A stretch of DNA of 64,000 nucleotides, from positions 15,885,372-15,949,371 of the forward strand of contig NC_092797.1 of NCBI RefSeq assembly GCF_918797505.1, read 5' to 3'. Made by a program: the position numbers and the translations under genes. The first letter of the stretch is position 1, and the number at the start of each line of letters is the position of its first letter. This DNA is from Bemisia tabaci. Taxonomy: Eukaryota; Arthropoda; Insecta; Hemiptera; Aleyrodidae. The notes below the pieces were generated by a model. That model did not search any database. It was not told the origin of the DNA and worked only from the letters and a program-made list of their open reading frames with translations. This document shows, one piece after another, positions 33,525-44,869 of the stretch.

Positions 33525-33860
33525 GAGCTATAGCGCCTTCAATTTTGCAGACGCAACGCAGACATCCATCAAGTACGAATAGTTGTATCTCTGCGCCGTC
33601 ATCAACGCGGTTCCTTTTCTTTGCCTTATTTCCATATTGTGTTTGCTTCCGTTTGTCTTATTTGTGGTGGTACTTTTAGAGCTAAAGTGGAAGGCACGTG
33701 GAATCATACCATAGGGCTGTGTATTAAAACATTCGCACTGTGTTATTAAATATTAAACTGATAACAATGTTAATATTGAACGTTGAATCCTACTGTTTGA
33801 ACACATTTTATCGTTTTGGATCATCTCAAGAATTCAACCTTCAAAAACATTTTTTTCTTA
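33525..33860 (+). repeat. Family F dispersed repeat with downstream extension
   Basis: The core runs from about 33530 to 33690. It continues with GTGTATTAAAACATTCGC, TATTAAATATTAAACTG and TTATCGTTTTGGA, which recur in reverse at 37910-38060 next to the split copy. This shows the element is at least 330 bp. The 109-codon frame ending at 33679 is a by-product. Confidence 0.85.
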
Positions 33861-34270
33861 AAAGACAAGCATCCCAGTTTGTTTTTTAGATCCTCCTAAT
33901 GTGAATTTACCCCCGTATACTTGCGCAAGACTCACTTAGTTGAAGACGCAACATCTCAAGTGAAATCGCCTCTTTGAATGTCATGAACATATTATATTGT
34001 GTCGCAATAAAAATAGACTGGGATAGGCGGAGTAAATAGTGAGTGAAATTTCTGGTATTCAAAGCGTTTGCCATGTTTATATCAATGCCTAGAAAATTAG
34101 AGATTGATCGAACGTGACGATGACAACGATAAACGGGAAGAAAAGGCGACGTGCCGTTTCGATGCCAAGCTTTTTACCAGCCACGTTGCCGATAGTTACG
34201 GCGGGACACGTTAGATTCGCAAAAAGGAAAAAACTCGTATAAGTAGGTAAATTAATGCGACCGTCTTATG

Positions 34271-34522
34271 CTGCCTGCTAAGGAAGAACGCCGTATGAAC
34301 CTTCAGACGCTATCAAATTTCCTACGATAAAACACGAATTTCCTGGCAAACTTATGTATATTTTTCTTCCAATTTTTTGGATTATTTTGCTCGTAATTCC
34401 ACCGATAAGTCCTGAAAATTTCAAGAGAAAATATTCATGACTTTCCTATAAAATGAAAATTTTATCGAAGGAAATTTGGCAACTCTCGAATGTTCATACG
34501 GCGTTCTTCCTTAGCACGGTAG
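34271..34522 (+). mobile_element. Family A MITE, full copy
   Basis: Tips CTGCCTGCTAAGGAAGA and CTTCCTTAGCACGGTAG, flanked on both sides by TATG (34267-34270 and 34523-34526). Confidence 0.9.
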
Positions 34523-34795
34523 TATGGGAGAGGGCTCCTTCGTTCACAAGGACTCCGAATTGAGTTAGGTTCACACAAATGCATCAACGAGTATTTTCTT
34601 AGGAACAATTCGAGACAAAAACACCCATGAATGTTTATCCGAAACTGAGTTTTGGCGGTTTGTAGTTTGCGTTTAAGAAAACGTATTTTAGAGGGAAAAC
34701 TGTTGACTATTTAGCTTTTTAGCGTCAATTATCTTTCAATTAATAAAGATAGCTTTTAAAGTACACATTGCTTTTCGGTTTTGCCAAAGGTGAAA

Positions 34796-35057
34796 CATAT
34801 CGACAGTGAAACTACCAAACCACGTATCTCGGTTTGCGACGTCGCAGACTTCCTGTCATACTTTATTTTTTAAATGAAAAACTTCTTAACATCTAGTCTT
34901 GCAAATTTCTGTGATTTTTCCTCTTTGTGCGGAGAAAATGCCATGAAAATTTCAAGGAATGATATTGATTTGGTCTACTTCAAAAAAATAAAATGCGAGC
35001 GTAGATTTTTAAACACCGCAAACGAGATACGTGGTTTGGTAGTTTCACCGTCGATAT
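34796..35057. mobile_element. Family L MITE, well preserved copy
   Basis: CATATCGACAGTGAAACTACC and its reverse partner ending CACCGTCGATATG continue through AAACCACGTATCTCGG, giving terminal inverted repeats near 45 bp. A 144-codon frame (34874-35308) begins inside and runs past the end. It has no known domain and is not supported as a gene. Confidence 0.9.
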
Positions 35058-35059
35058 GC

Positions 35060-35960
35060 CAGAACGATTGTGTAAAACCCTCCCTATTCAGACAATTCTT
35101 TCTTCAAAATTTGGAAAATTTCTACCAAAGAGTAATAAAAATTACTTTTCCTGAATGTTTGCCTCAGAGTTGGAAAAACGTTATATCCGAATATTCTTAT
35201 CCTTCCGTTCATGCAGAAAGAAACTGGCCTGGGTTCATTTGCGCCTCCCTCCCACTGCCATGCTGTGATATGTTGAACATCGTACATGCTATGAAGAGTA
35301 AATCGTGAATTCACATGTAAATTGAATTATGCAAAACGGAACCATCTTTTCCGACTTTTTCAGAAACAACGTATGACCTATTAATTTCCCAATGCAGATA
35401 GTTGCTTTAATACGCGTTAGCTCTGAAAGTTAGCGCCTATTTGTGTAACTCTGTCCACCTCTCAAGAAGCCGGCAACGCTACGTTAACGAGACGCACAGC
35501 GCTTTACGCCACTCCACGCGATTTGCTGTCCAGACACGTAGCAGACAGTCAAACGCCTATTTACCGGTCAGAATGAGCGTACCTTTTTTGAACACCCCGC
35601 GGCCTTTTTAACATTAAGTTAGGGACTGGATTGTGAAGAAAGCGAATCAAATCGGAGAGAGATTACAGCAAGGTCAGCGAGACCGAAGTCTGTACTACGT
35701 TTTTAGAACCGAAAACTTTGAACTTTTATAACTCCGATTCCGTTTGGGTTTTGCTGTAATTATATGCAAAAATGATATTAAATAATTTTTCTTATTCATC
35801 GGTCACTAGACAGAGTCTGAACTAGCCAAAAGCATCACATATTTTCTGCTCAAAACCTTACGTAGAGATCGATTCTCATGCAAAACGGGAACTTCGAAAA
35901 ATAGCTGGAGCAAGATATGAAGTACTATTTTTAACACAGATCAAATGGATGTTAGATCAT
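35060..35960. other. Unassigned stretch
   Basis: No gene or repeat end was recognised. Confidence 0.4.
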
Positions 35961-35964
35961 ATTA

Positions 35965-36040
35965 TTATTATCATTATATATATATATATATATATTATTT
36001 TATTTTATATATATTATATTTTACATTATATATTAATACA
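35965..36040. repeat. TA-rich microsatellite
   Basis: ATTATTATTATC, then a run of TA dinucleotides, then TTTTATATATATTATATTTT-like repeats. Confidence 0.9.
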
Positions 36041-36103
36041 AATGACGTCATTTGTATTGTTACGATTTACCCACCTATTGACTATAAATACCTATAATTT
36101 TGT

Positions 36104-36408
36104 GACAGTAGAAAAACAAGGGGGAAAAACGGGAAATAATGCTTACACGATTAAAAAAATCGAGACGTTTCGACTCAAAACTGAGTCATTTTCAGTCGGA
36201 AATACAATAAAAATTTAAAAAAGAAAAAAAAACGATTTTTTTTCTAAGATCCCGGCCACCACCATTTAGGGCTCAGGTTTTCATCGTTTTTTTAAAAAAA
36301 ATTTTATTGTATTTCCGACTGAAAATAACTCAGTTTTGAGTCGAAACGTCTAGGTTTTTTTAATTGTGTATTTTAGCCTTGTTTCCCCCTTGTTTTTCTA
36401 CCGTTACT
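36104..36408. mobile_element. Fold-back with hammerhead-like motifs, second family member
   Basis: Arms of about 110 bp are inverted: AGAAAAACAAGGGGGAAA... on the left, CCCCCTTGTTTTTCT on the right. Each arm carries CTGAAAAT, a hairpin GACTCA-GTTT-TGAGTC (one arm has one mismatch) and GAAACGTC, at 36164-36195 (minus) and 36319-36350 (plus). Spacing is identical to that in the 32.5 kb element although the stem sequence differs. The loop holds GATCCCGGCCACCACC. Confidence 0.6.
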
Positions 36409-36599
36409 ATTGTCTCGGGCTGCTCTATAAAAATTTGTATCTAATTTTGCGAGGGAATTGATTTCCAGGATTCCTGTTATGTATGTTGTTTTTCTATTGA
36501 AAATTTGAAGAGAAAACATGTTTTGCAGTATCATACGAGATCAGTCACCAAATAAATCAAGTCACTTTTTTCTCTAATGAAATTCAAAAATCATGCTAA

Positions 36600-37132
36600 T
36601 GTTATTAACTACGGATGCTAGGACTTAGTGAGTTCCGGGACTACCATTTTCTTTTTGCGCCGTAGTATTTTGATTTATTTTGCGAGGAAAGCTCCTTTCT
36701 TTGAAAGGATGCCTGCCATTCTTAATGTATAATATGTTGGAGTGTCTCCAATTTCGTATGATACTGTGCAACACCTCTATGGTGAAATAGTTGCTTGAGG
36801 CCCCGTGGCAAGCTGCGGCGCGGCACGCGCATTGGCGCCTACAAACCTAACGGGATACTTCAAGCATTGCGCAGTGCGTGAAGTATCCCGTTAGGTTTGT
36901 AGGCGCCAATGCGCGTCTTGCGCTGATAGCTAGCGCGCCGTTCCGCTCTGTGATTGGCTCTAATATTCTAAACTCATGGAGTCAGCGTTTTCAACTCATG
37001 ATTTTGAAATTTGTGCACACTCTGCATGGGTTATTCTCACTTACATTGATGGGGAAAAAATGTATTGAAGGAAAATATAACGTATGTTTTGAAAATATTA
37101 AGGTGGTTCCGTGTCAAATTTAATGATGCCCA
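36600..37132 (+). mobile_element. Family D element, copy lacking both ends
   Basis: From ACGGATGCTAGGACTTAG through GATTTATTTTGCGAGGAAAG, the palindrome at 36837-36904, TCTAATATTC and GGAAAATATAACG it parallels the inner half of 7620-8150. The CCCTGG ends and subterminal arrays are missing. Confidence 0.85.
36837..36904. repeat. Central palindrome of family D, variant 3
   Basis: A 68 bp palindrome with two mismatches near the centre. The mid-stem reads AACGGGA with complementary TCCCGTT. Confidence 0.9.
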
Positions 37133-37909
37133 GAACACTTTAATTTGCTTTTACTTATGCTTATAGTTTGTGCTTTTACTGTGCGGCAGCGTGGTGTACG
37201 CGCAACCAAACGCTCAAAATTGGACGTATTTGATTTTAAAAGATTGATTTACAGATACTAATTGTAATTCATACTAGAGGCCCATTCCTTAATTCTAAGT
37301 TTTTGACTCGAATTTCTGTTTTTTGCAGTTCTATACGATTTAAGAAATTTATTTTCCGAATATTTTTCTTCAATCTATATGTTTCAGAAAATAGTAAAAA
37401 TTATTGCCTTGAGAAGGCTCCCTCGAAAGCAACTCCAAAGGGATCCCGCGGGTGAATGCAAGATAACACTTCTCCCGAAAATTTGCTCTCTTGGCAGGTT
37501 TGAAGCAAAACCATTAAGCTCTTGGATGAGACAAAGGAGACGTTTCTCAGCGGTCGTTTCCCCTCTAATTAGAGTTCCCAAGGTTTCTCCTCTTGAGGAG
37601 CTTCCAGATTTATGATACAACGCCGCTTTCTTTGTTTCTGAAAGGGAGAGCCTTTTACCCCCAGGCTGGTCAATGTTATGCCCCAGCGTGTTCCCTCATT
37701 ATTCCTCGTCGTGCGAGACGAAAATGGACGGGTACTCGATACATTTTTCCGTTGTCAATTACCTTTCACTTTTTCAGATCGGGTAAAATTCGGGCATGAT
37801 CCCGTATGACATTTTACAGTCGATATTCTCACTCAAAATGTCCGGGCTTCCTAATGTTTATGTTTTAACAATAATCATGATTTAATATCTGAGCAATAAT
37901 ATTCACATG

Positions 37910-38183
37910 CTTAAAAAATGTGTTTTGAAAATTGAATTCTTAAGATTGTCCAAAACGATAAAATGTGTTCAAACTGTAAGTTCCAACGTTCAGTATTAAC
38001 ATTGTTATCATTTTAATATTTAATAACACTGGGCGGATGTTTTAATACACAACCTTAAAGGAAGCCTCCACTACATACTTAGCTCTTAAAGTCCTACTAC
38101 AAATCAGACAAACGGAAGCGAACACAATATGTAAACAGAGCAAAAGAACCGTCGCACGTTGATGACGGCGCAGAGATACAACT
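37910..38183 (-). repeat. Family F dispersed repeat, first half of a split copy
   Basis: In reverse orientation it carries the extension (ATTTAATAACACTGGGCG) and the core as far as GATGACGGCGCAGAG and ATACAACT. It then stops at the boundary of the element at 38184. The missing part resumes at 40074. Confidence 0.85.
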
Positions 38184-40073
38184 CGTCGCCCTCACGACGA
38201 AGGGGCGTATCATCAAAATTGGACATTTTGAGTTATGAATGGATCCTTCTTCACCTCAAGCTCCTTTTTCCATTGAATCTTGTTTGAAAGCTCAACTCGC
38301 AATATTAACCGAGTTATTGAGGAAAAACAAATAGGCGTATCATAAAAAAGACCTTTTCTGGGTACGGCGAACGGGCGCATCATAAAGCAAACGCGAGTAC
38401 CTGACCTCTCCTCAATGATACGTCCTCGAAAATCAGGCCCTTTTCGGTTCGCGCGACACAATATGCCCGTCACTCACTGATCGGGTGTGTTTCTCAGTTA
38501 TTGTTTCAGTATTTTGTTATTCCTGCTATAGATTTTAGACCAATCTGGCGGTATTTTTTATATTTGTCGGCGTGTTTTAATGCTACAGCCTAAAGAGCTC
38601 TTTATTGTTATTGGTCAGGAAACCTAATTTGTCGGGTGTTTCGGTAAACACGATTCGTATTGTCAGTCGGGATTCTTTGATTTCGATGGCTTTTCGCCTC
38701 TTAATTTTGGTTTGACAGGATATTCTGGGAAAAGATCTAAATTGTCCGGGGGTGTATAGACGGTAAATGTCAAAAGATTCTCAACTAGGTCAAGATTTTT
38801 TCAGTTTCTATTTACATGCCAATAAACACTTGGTTAGCTCTAATTGTTTTCTTTTGACGACGTATCAAATGTAATTATGTTCGGTTTTTTTTGTCTTTCA
38901 CCTACAATTATAATGAGTGTAATTACAATCGACTACTATCGATGTTTGATTTTTTGATTTTTCAGGCATTCTCTTGCTTTATCGTTTAAATAGACCATCA
39001 AGAGTAAGCAAAATGAAGTGTTTTCAATTGAATAAAAGAAAAAATCTTTCCGCCGTTTTGTTCAGATAATGAGATTTCAATATTCAACATATCAAAGCTT
39101 TTGGTAAGATTATTAATTTTCAGTGATGAAGGATGACAAAAATACATTTGGAGTGGCAAGGAAAACATTATTTTTAAACACTTCAAGTTGCGAGCTCTTA
39201 TTGATCAAAAGTAAATGCAGTTAATGAAATATGACTCGTCGTGTCAGAAATACAATTAAGCATCCTAATGCAGTCAATTTTAACTGTTAACATTATTTCG
39301 TCTTTGGCGAATGAAAAAATCATTTTACTTTATCTTTTAAAATGAAATGTCATAGTCTGCCATGAAATTGAAATATTGGCACATCTCTTTGAATTTAAAC
39401 ATCTTTTTTTTCTTAAATTTTATTATCATGGCATTGTTTTAACTTAAACAGCTGTAAATTAAAGTATGTCAAACTATTAAGAAGGACATAAAATATATAC
39501 TCTTATGTTTATTACTTCAGTATAGATTCCTTTAAAGTCGTATTAATAAGACACTGCTTTTGAAAATTCTGATTGAATATACGCTCTCTTGATATTTTTC
39601 ATTTTCATAACCTTTTAGAAATCTCAAAAAGGATATACCTTAAACCATAGTAAATATACAGAACTGACCACCTAGAAAAATTGCGGAAGAAAAATCAAAC
39701 TCAAAGAAAAGAAATTAAGTGAAAGAACTAACAAGTAAGGAATGAAATAGGGGAAGATATAGCGCAACAAGATGATACGCCCGCCGAGAGGACGCGGCGG
39801 AGCAGCGGAGGTGCCCAATTCAGTGTTCCGCCAACGGGCGTATCAGGACCCTTTTCTAATATTTCAATGATATCAGGGCTGCTAGGCATAATTTTACAAA
39901 TTCAATGTGATATTTAAAATCCTGATCTTTTTCCGGCGCTGAATGCGAAAAAGAAAATCAGATACGTTAATTAGGGACGTAGCGGCGAAGGAATTAAGTT
40001 CTTCAAAATCTTATTTTTGCTCTCCTGAAAAGTAGTCAAAATCTTGATACGCCTCTTCGTCGTGAGGGCGACG
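38184..40073. mobile_element. 1,890 bp TIR element nested in a family F copy
   Basis: The ends CGTCGCCCTCACGACGAAGG and CTTCGTCGTGAGGGCGACG form an inverted repeat of 28 bp with one mismatch. AACT lies on both sides (38180-38183 and 40074-40077), a 4 bp target duplication. The host repeat is continuous once the insert is removed, so the boundaries are exact. Subterminal GGCGTATCA and GGCGCATCA words recur near both ends (38211, 38333, 38393, 39775, 39838). The interior is AT-rich, and the frames at 38213-38473 and 38998-39186 resemble no transposase. It appears non-autonomous. The superfamily is undetermined. Confidence 0.92.
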
Positions 40074-40165
40074 AACTATTCGCACTTGATGGATGTCCGT
40101 GTAGCACCTGCAAAATTGAAGGCGCGATGGCGCGAGGCGTAAAAACTCGCAATGCTCCACTCCAT
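40074..40165 (-). repeat. Family F dispersed repeat, second half of the split copy
   Basis: Resumes with AACTATTCGCACTTGATGG, then CTGCAAAATTGAAGGCGCGA and CGCAATGCTCCAC, the reverse of the start of the family F core. Confidence 0.85.
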
Positions 40166-40489
40166 CCATGGTGTCGACGAAGAGTCGCTTTATTCGAGAA
40201 AAAAGATATTGTATGAAGAAATAAAAGAAATATGGAGCGCTCACGTTCACAGAAAATTTGAGCACAGTGCGGTTTCACGTTTTACTTTATTGGTGATTGT
40301 GATAAATAAATTTTTAGTTGTGGTGATTGTATTTGATGAGTAGCAGTTACAGGTAGTTTCATTGATTCGAGCACGAGTTCAAGAACATTTCAATCCTTGT
40401 TCTTCACGATTTAAAATTTTGATCAGGGTGGCTAAACCCTTTGAAAACGGTCAATAATGAATTTTAGATTTTTTTCGTATTTTTTTTTC

Positions 40490-40527
<38 letters not shown>

Positions 40528-41495
40528 AAAAATTTGAAAATGCACTCATCTCATCTCTTCATTTAACTTCCGTGACTTTGAAGCCATTTGAGGAAGCATT
40601 TATATTTTTTTGAGAAATTGGAGTCTCAAAATTTTTCAAGTCTCTCTAGAGCTTTTCTAGAGCGCTCTGAACCATTCTGAGATCGAGAGTTTGTAACGAC
40701 GTGCCTTTAATGTTTTATGCTTTTACGGACATCCGTGCTTGATGCATCTTTTCATAATTATTGTTTAACTGAATATCAGCGTGGCTAAGTAACATTGGAA
40801 AGAAGCGCAGTCCTTCGATGTAAAATTACACTTCTATGGTCATTGAATAACATCCAATATTCTCTTATTTATTCACGTTTTTTTCTAAAAACCTCTCTCA
40901 TTGTAATTATAATAGACTCCTACGAAATAATGAAAGAAATCGGATTCCTATTGTGATCATGCGGATCTATACTGAAGAATCTTAGCGCTGATAAGAAACA
41001 TAGTATACAACTATGTAGATCTTAAACGTGAAAAAGCGGTATATTTGCGATGCTGACATTTTAGAGGAGAAACAAGAACGGTTTTTCTCAGAGATAGTTT
41101 TTTAAGTCGACAACAAGCAGACAGACAAAACTTGGCCCAACAAGTTAATTCCACACCCGAGGCACAGCAGCACGCGATATACGCGAGACTACTTGGTGAA
41201 AAATACACTCCAAACGCTTCTTAAAATGGTAATACATGGAGAATTTCTATTTCCTGCTCGCAGCGTATGCAACTTACTTTTTTCCCGATGCCAGGCGACG
41301 TTTCAATTCGCGGAAATCCCTCCACACAAGCTCATCGGATATTTGAACCTTTCCCAGTAATTCTTCAAATTAAATTATCCTATACACTCATTTCGCTCGT
41401 GTTTGTTTCAAATCTCCACCGTTTGGCCACAATCAAACCCTGTACAAATTTAGCCAACAGAGGGCTTCGCATAAACTTTTCATAATTGCCAGCAG
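40166..41495. other. Unassigned stretch with a poly-T tract
   Basis: A T run of about 28 bases lies near 40496-40523 after TTTTTTTTCGTATT repeats. No gene was recognised. Confidence 0.6.
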
Positions 41496-41499
41496 TACA

Positions 41500-41752
41500 C
41501 TGCCGTGCTAAGGAAAAACGCCGTATGAACCTTCAGGCGTTGCCAAATTTCCATTTATAAAACACGAATTTCCTGGTACACTTATTAATATTTTTCTTCC
41601 AACTTTTCAGATAATGTTGTTTGCAATTTCACCTTAAGCTCCTGAAAATTACAAGGAAAAATAATCATAGCTTTGCTCCAAAATGAACATTTTATTGAAG
41701 GAAATTTCGGAACTCTTGAATGTTCATACGGCGTCCTTCCTTAGCACGACAG
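41500..41752 (+). mobile_element. Family A MITE, full copy
   Basis: Tips CTGCCGTGCTAAGGAAAA and CCTTCCTTAGCACGACAG, flanked on both sides by TACA (41496-41499 and 41753-41756). Confidence 0.9.
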
Positions 41753-41756
41753 TACA

Positions 41757-43780
41757 GCGCCGCCTCTCGTCGTTGAAACAATGCGAAATCGACGATTTAA
41801 AATAAAACTGGCCGCTTATCATCCACCGTTTTATCGTTGAGTGGTGTAATCGTCTCATGTCGCATCTTATTCTGGGTCGCTCCGCGAATGAAATCTAGTT
41901 AAATTAAAATTGTACCGTCGTGATTCATTTACGTGCCGGACGCCGTTGCTACATCACAGGGATTTTACATCGCGGACTTTACAGGTTCAACAATAGAAGT
42001 GAAAGTGACTCCTGGGATGTGATCTGGCACATCCGAGTAATAATTATTATTCCTCTCAATTTTTTTACTCTGGTATTTTTATACCTCTTTTCATCCGCGC
42101 TAGCCTCTTTTTACGGTTGCTAGATCTTCTCATCGGCTCAAACTCGCTACTTCGAATGCTGCAATTCTGTCTCTTAGTCGCTTGGATTCTTGAAGCAATT
42201 AAATTATTTTCATAGCCAGGAGACACCGCGACTTACCATGTAATATCTAATCTGCATCTTTGGTGACTGAACGGGAAAAAAGTGAGGACCTTCTATAGAC
42301 AACCATCACGCTGAATACAGGGTGAAAAATCAAGCACCATAATTCATTTCTCAGTAAACAACTTTCACACACATGAACTTAGAATTGCATTTTTGAACAC
42401 TTCGAAACCTTAAAGATTAGAGAAGTCAGCAATAATTTTCGTATTCTATGTTCGACTGCTGCCTCCCCTATTAGAATCAGTGATACGAGTTTTTGCTTGA
42501 AGGTGAAACTGAACGATACCACTATGCGAACACAAAAGTACGCTTGTTGCATAACCAATTTACCGAAGGAAATTTTTGTCACGGCACTCTCGAACCATTA
42601 GACCACCGTATAGTACTCGATTCTTCATAAAAATTTCATGTGGTTTCACTTCGGAAGTATAGAAATTTGTTTGTAACTATTTACATTTCCAGTAGTTTTG
42701 GATTAAGAATCAAAGTTGAATAAAGAGCAAGTCAAGTCAGATCAAACCGGACAATGAACTGAGTATAATGTCTTACGATTGAATACTTTTTTCGGTAATC
42801 TGAAGTTTGCTAAAAAAAAATTGAGAATCACTTTGCGTCTGAGAAAGAGAAACATTTTTGTGGCATCCGACCAATATCATTTGCCAAGCAATAAATTAGT
42901 TTTTAATGAGCACCATTTTGTTTGATATGATAATATGGTTTCGGTTTTTCGGAAGCGAACAGTCTGAATTGAATAGATCCAATGTAGGCTGTAGACGCTA
43001 ATGTCTCACATATGGGTCAATTTTGGACATGTTTCAGGTATCCAACACATTTTTCATAAAATGTCGATGATAAAATTATTTGACGTCGACTCTTTTTAAT
43101 TGTTTTCCGCAAAGTTGGTGCGAAAAACATTTTTTTCCAAAAAAAAGGATAAATTTCGATCATAAAGATTTGAAATTTATCATCGATGACAAATTTATCG
43201 TAGAGATGAAACAATTGCAAATGGTGTAATCCCTACTTTAAGTAATACTACTCAGGTGTTAAATGAAATTGTCCTTTTTAATTTGTAGCTGTGATTATTT
43301 TCTCAATTTTTGTCTAACATTAATTAAAAAAAAAAAAATTAAAAAAATGAGATTAAAAAAACCTATTGACCTCCGAAGATATATCTCTATTCGAGGTAGA
43401 ATTGACTTTGAACTGAACCAATACACGGGTATTCCACCATGTCAATTCAATGCCACGACAAAAAGTTCCTGCAAATAATCGCTTATGTAAAAAGCGTACT
43501 TTCGAGCTCGAATAGTGGTATCATTCAGTCTCGCGTGTGAAAGAAAACACGGAGCACTGATTATAATAGGAAAGTCAATCGTTCGCATACAGGGAACACT
43601 AATCACTCATTTGAGAGTTTTTGTTTACTTTCTATGCATGTGTCCAAAGACCTATTCCCTCAGGCTGCATTCGTTAAAATAATACACTTGATGTGTCCAT
43701 CGTACTTATTCTACAAGAAATTCGGTGCGATGTCATGCAATGAGATAATCTCCTACCCCGTTCTGCTGGTCTATTGTTGA
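41757..43780. other. Long stretch without supported features
   Basis: Only short frames without known domains. A small ATCATCGATGACAAATTT-type hairpin zone near 43060-43200 was the only structure noticed. Confidence 0.5.
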
Positions 43781-43786
43781 AGTGAT

Positions 43787-44015
43787 AGAGAAAGCCATAG
43801 ACAAAAAGACATAGGGAGTACGGAGCGATCCTATTGGTTGAAATGGATGGTTCCTGTAGACTAAGTGAGCAAATTATGGACTAACTGTAGGGTCCCTCGT
43901 GGGTTGCCGTTAGTTAGTCTGTTACCTACCTACCTCCTTTGTCCATTGCAACCACCCGCTTCCACAATAGGATCCCTCCATATCCTTATTGTTTGCTTTG
44001 TCTATAGCTTTGTCT
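43787..44015. mobile_element. Family G fold-back MITE
   Basis: AGAGAAAGCCATAGACAAA ... GAGCGATCCTATTGG on the left is mirrored by CCACAATAGGATCCCT ... TTTGTCTATAGCTTTGTCT on the right. The middle has GGGTTGCCGTTAGTTAGTCT, shared with the copy at 53407. Confidence 0.85.
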
Positions 44016-44018
44016 CAT

Positions 44019-44245
44019 TTGGACGTATTTCTGTCAAACGGAAATAAGCGCCAATTTGAGTTCCTTATGAGGAATTAAAAATGCCGGATAGCGCGTTCTG
44101 TCAAACGGAACTAAGCGCCATGGAAAAGCATTGGGAGCATAGGACAGAATGATCCCGACGCCCGGTTCCGCCGCCAATCCAAGCCCCCCTCTACCTTCCT
44201 CACCCTATGGCGCTTAGGTCCGTTTGACAGAAATACGTCCATTTC
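44019..44245. mobile_element. Family H fold-back MITE, longer relative
   Basis: TTGGACGTATTTCTGTCAAA on the left and TTTGACAGAAATACGTCCA on the right. A third partial end (TTCTGTCAAACGGAACTAAG) lies inside at 44097, suggesting a nested or internally duplicated end. It begins three bases after the family G element. Confidence 0.8.
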
Positions 44246-44584
44246 ATACTATATGCATAAAATCATGAGAGTAACGCGTAATGCATAACGCCTAAGGCGC
44301 GAAGCTATCAGAAAGGTAGCCCTCTAGTTACAAAAAAAAAAAAATCTTCAGCCCCTTTTCTCCCCGCAAAAAAGACGCACCGCTTTTCGCGCCAAACAAT
44401 TCAATTTAGACTCGTAAAAAAAAAAAAAAAAAAGATCGCGGGAAAACTCCCGCGGACTCGTCACCGCGGAGCCTTTGACCACCCGTGGGGCGGGGGGCGG
44501 GGGCGCAAAAGGGCGACGACGGGTGCGTGCGCGGGCGCTCGTGGGCGGGCGCGCGGCGGCGTCGGCGGTCGGGGGCGCCGCGGC

Positions 44585-44625
44585 GGAGTCAGTACAGGAG
44601 AGAGCCCCCGCTCCGTCGGACGGAA
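44585..44625 (+). promoter_or_regulatory. Candidate Inr + DPE core promoter
   Basis: TCAGTA (initiator-like, A at 44591) is followed by GGACG at 44618-44622. Taking 44591 as +1, this is exactly +28 to +32, the position required for an arthropod downstream promoter element (RGWYV). The surrounding DNA is the most GC-rich in the window. No TATA box is seen, as expected for this promoter type. Confidence 0.4.
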
Positions 44626-44767
44626 GTGCCAGTGGTCGCGCCATCGCTTCGCCGTGTTTTCGTCTCGCACCTCGCGAACCGCGCCGCGCTACCAATTACC
44701 TCAGCACCTCTCGCACGCCGCCCGTTTTCATCCGCTAATCGGCCTCCTCGACTGGAAACACTTTCAG
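44591..44767 (+). other. Candidate noncoding first exon in a GC island
   Basis: From the candidate start site the GC-rich sequence runs to CTTTCAG|GTGTGA, a usable though not strong splice donor at 44768. No ATG-initiated frame of convincing length is confined to it, so a 5' untranslated exon is the likelier reading. C-rich runs follow (44780-44860). Frames on both strands here are long only because stop codons are rare in GC-rich DNA. Confidence 0.25.
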
Positions 44768-44869
44768 GTGTGAATTAATTCTCCCCCTCCCCTCCCCCCC
44801 CCGCTCCTCCGTGCACCGATCCCCTCCCCCCTCCTTCCGTCCCCGCCCCCTCCCTTGGACCACCTTGTG

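Noticed and set aside
34874..35308. 144-codon plus-strand open frame
   Set aside because: It begins inside a family L MITE (34796-35057), uses its inverted end as sequence, and has no recognised domain. Chance continuation is more likely than a gene.
44348..44778. Overlapping Arg/Pro/Ala-rich frames on both strands
   Set aside because: They arise because stop codons are rare in the GC island. Several begin at non-ATG codons, and none has a known domain.
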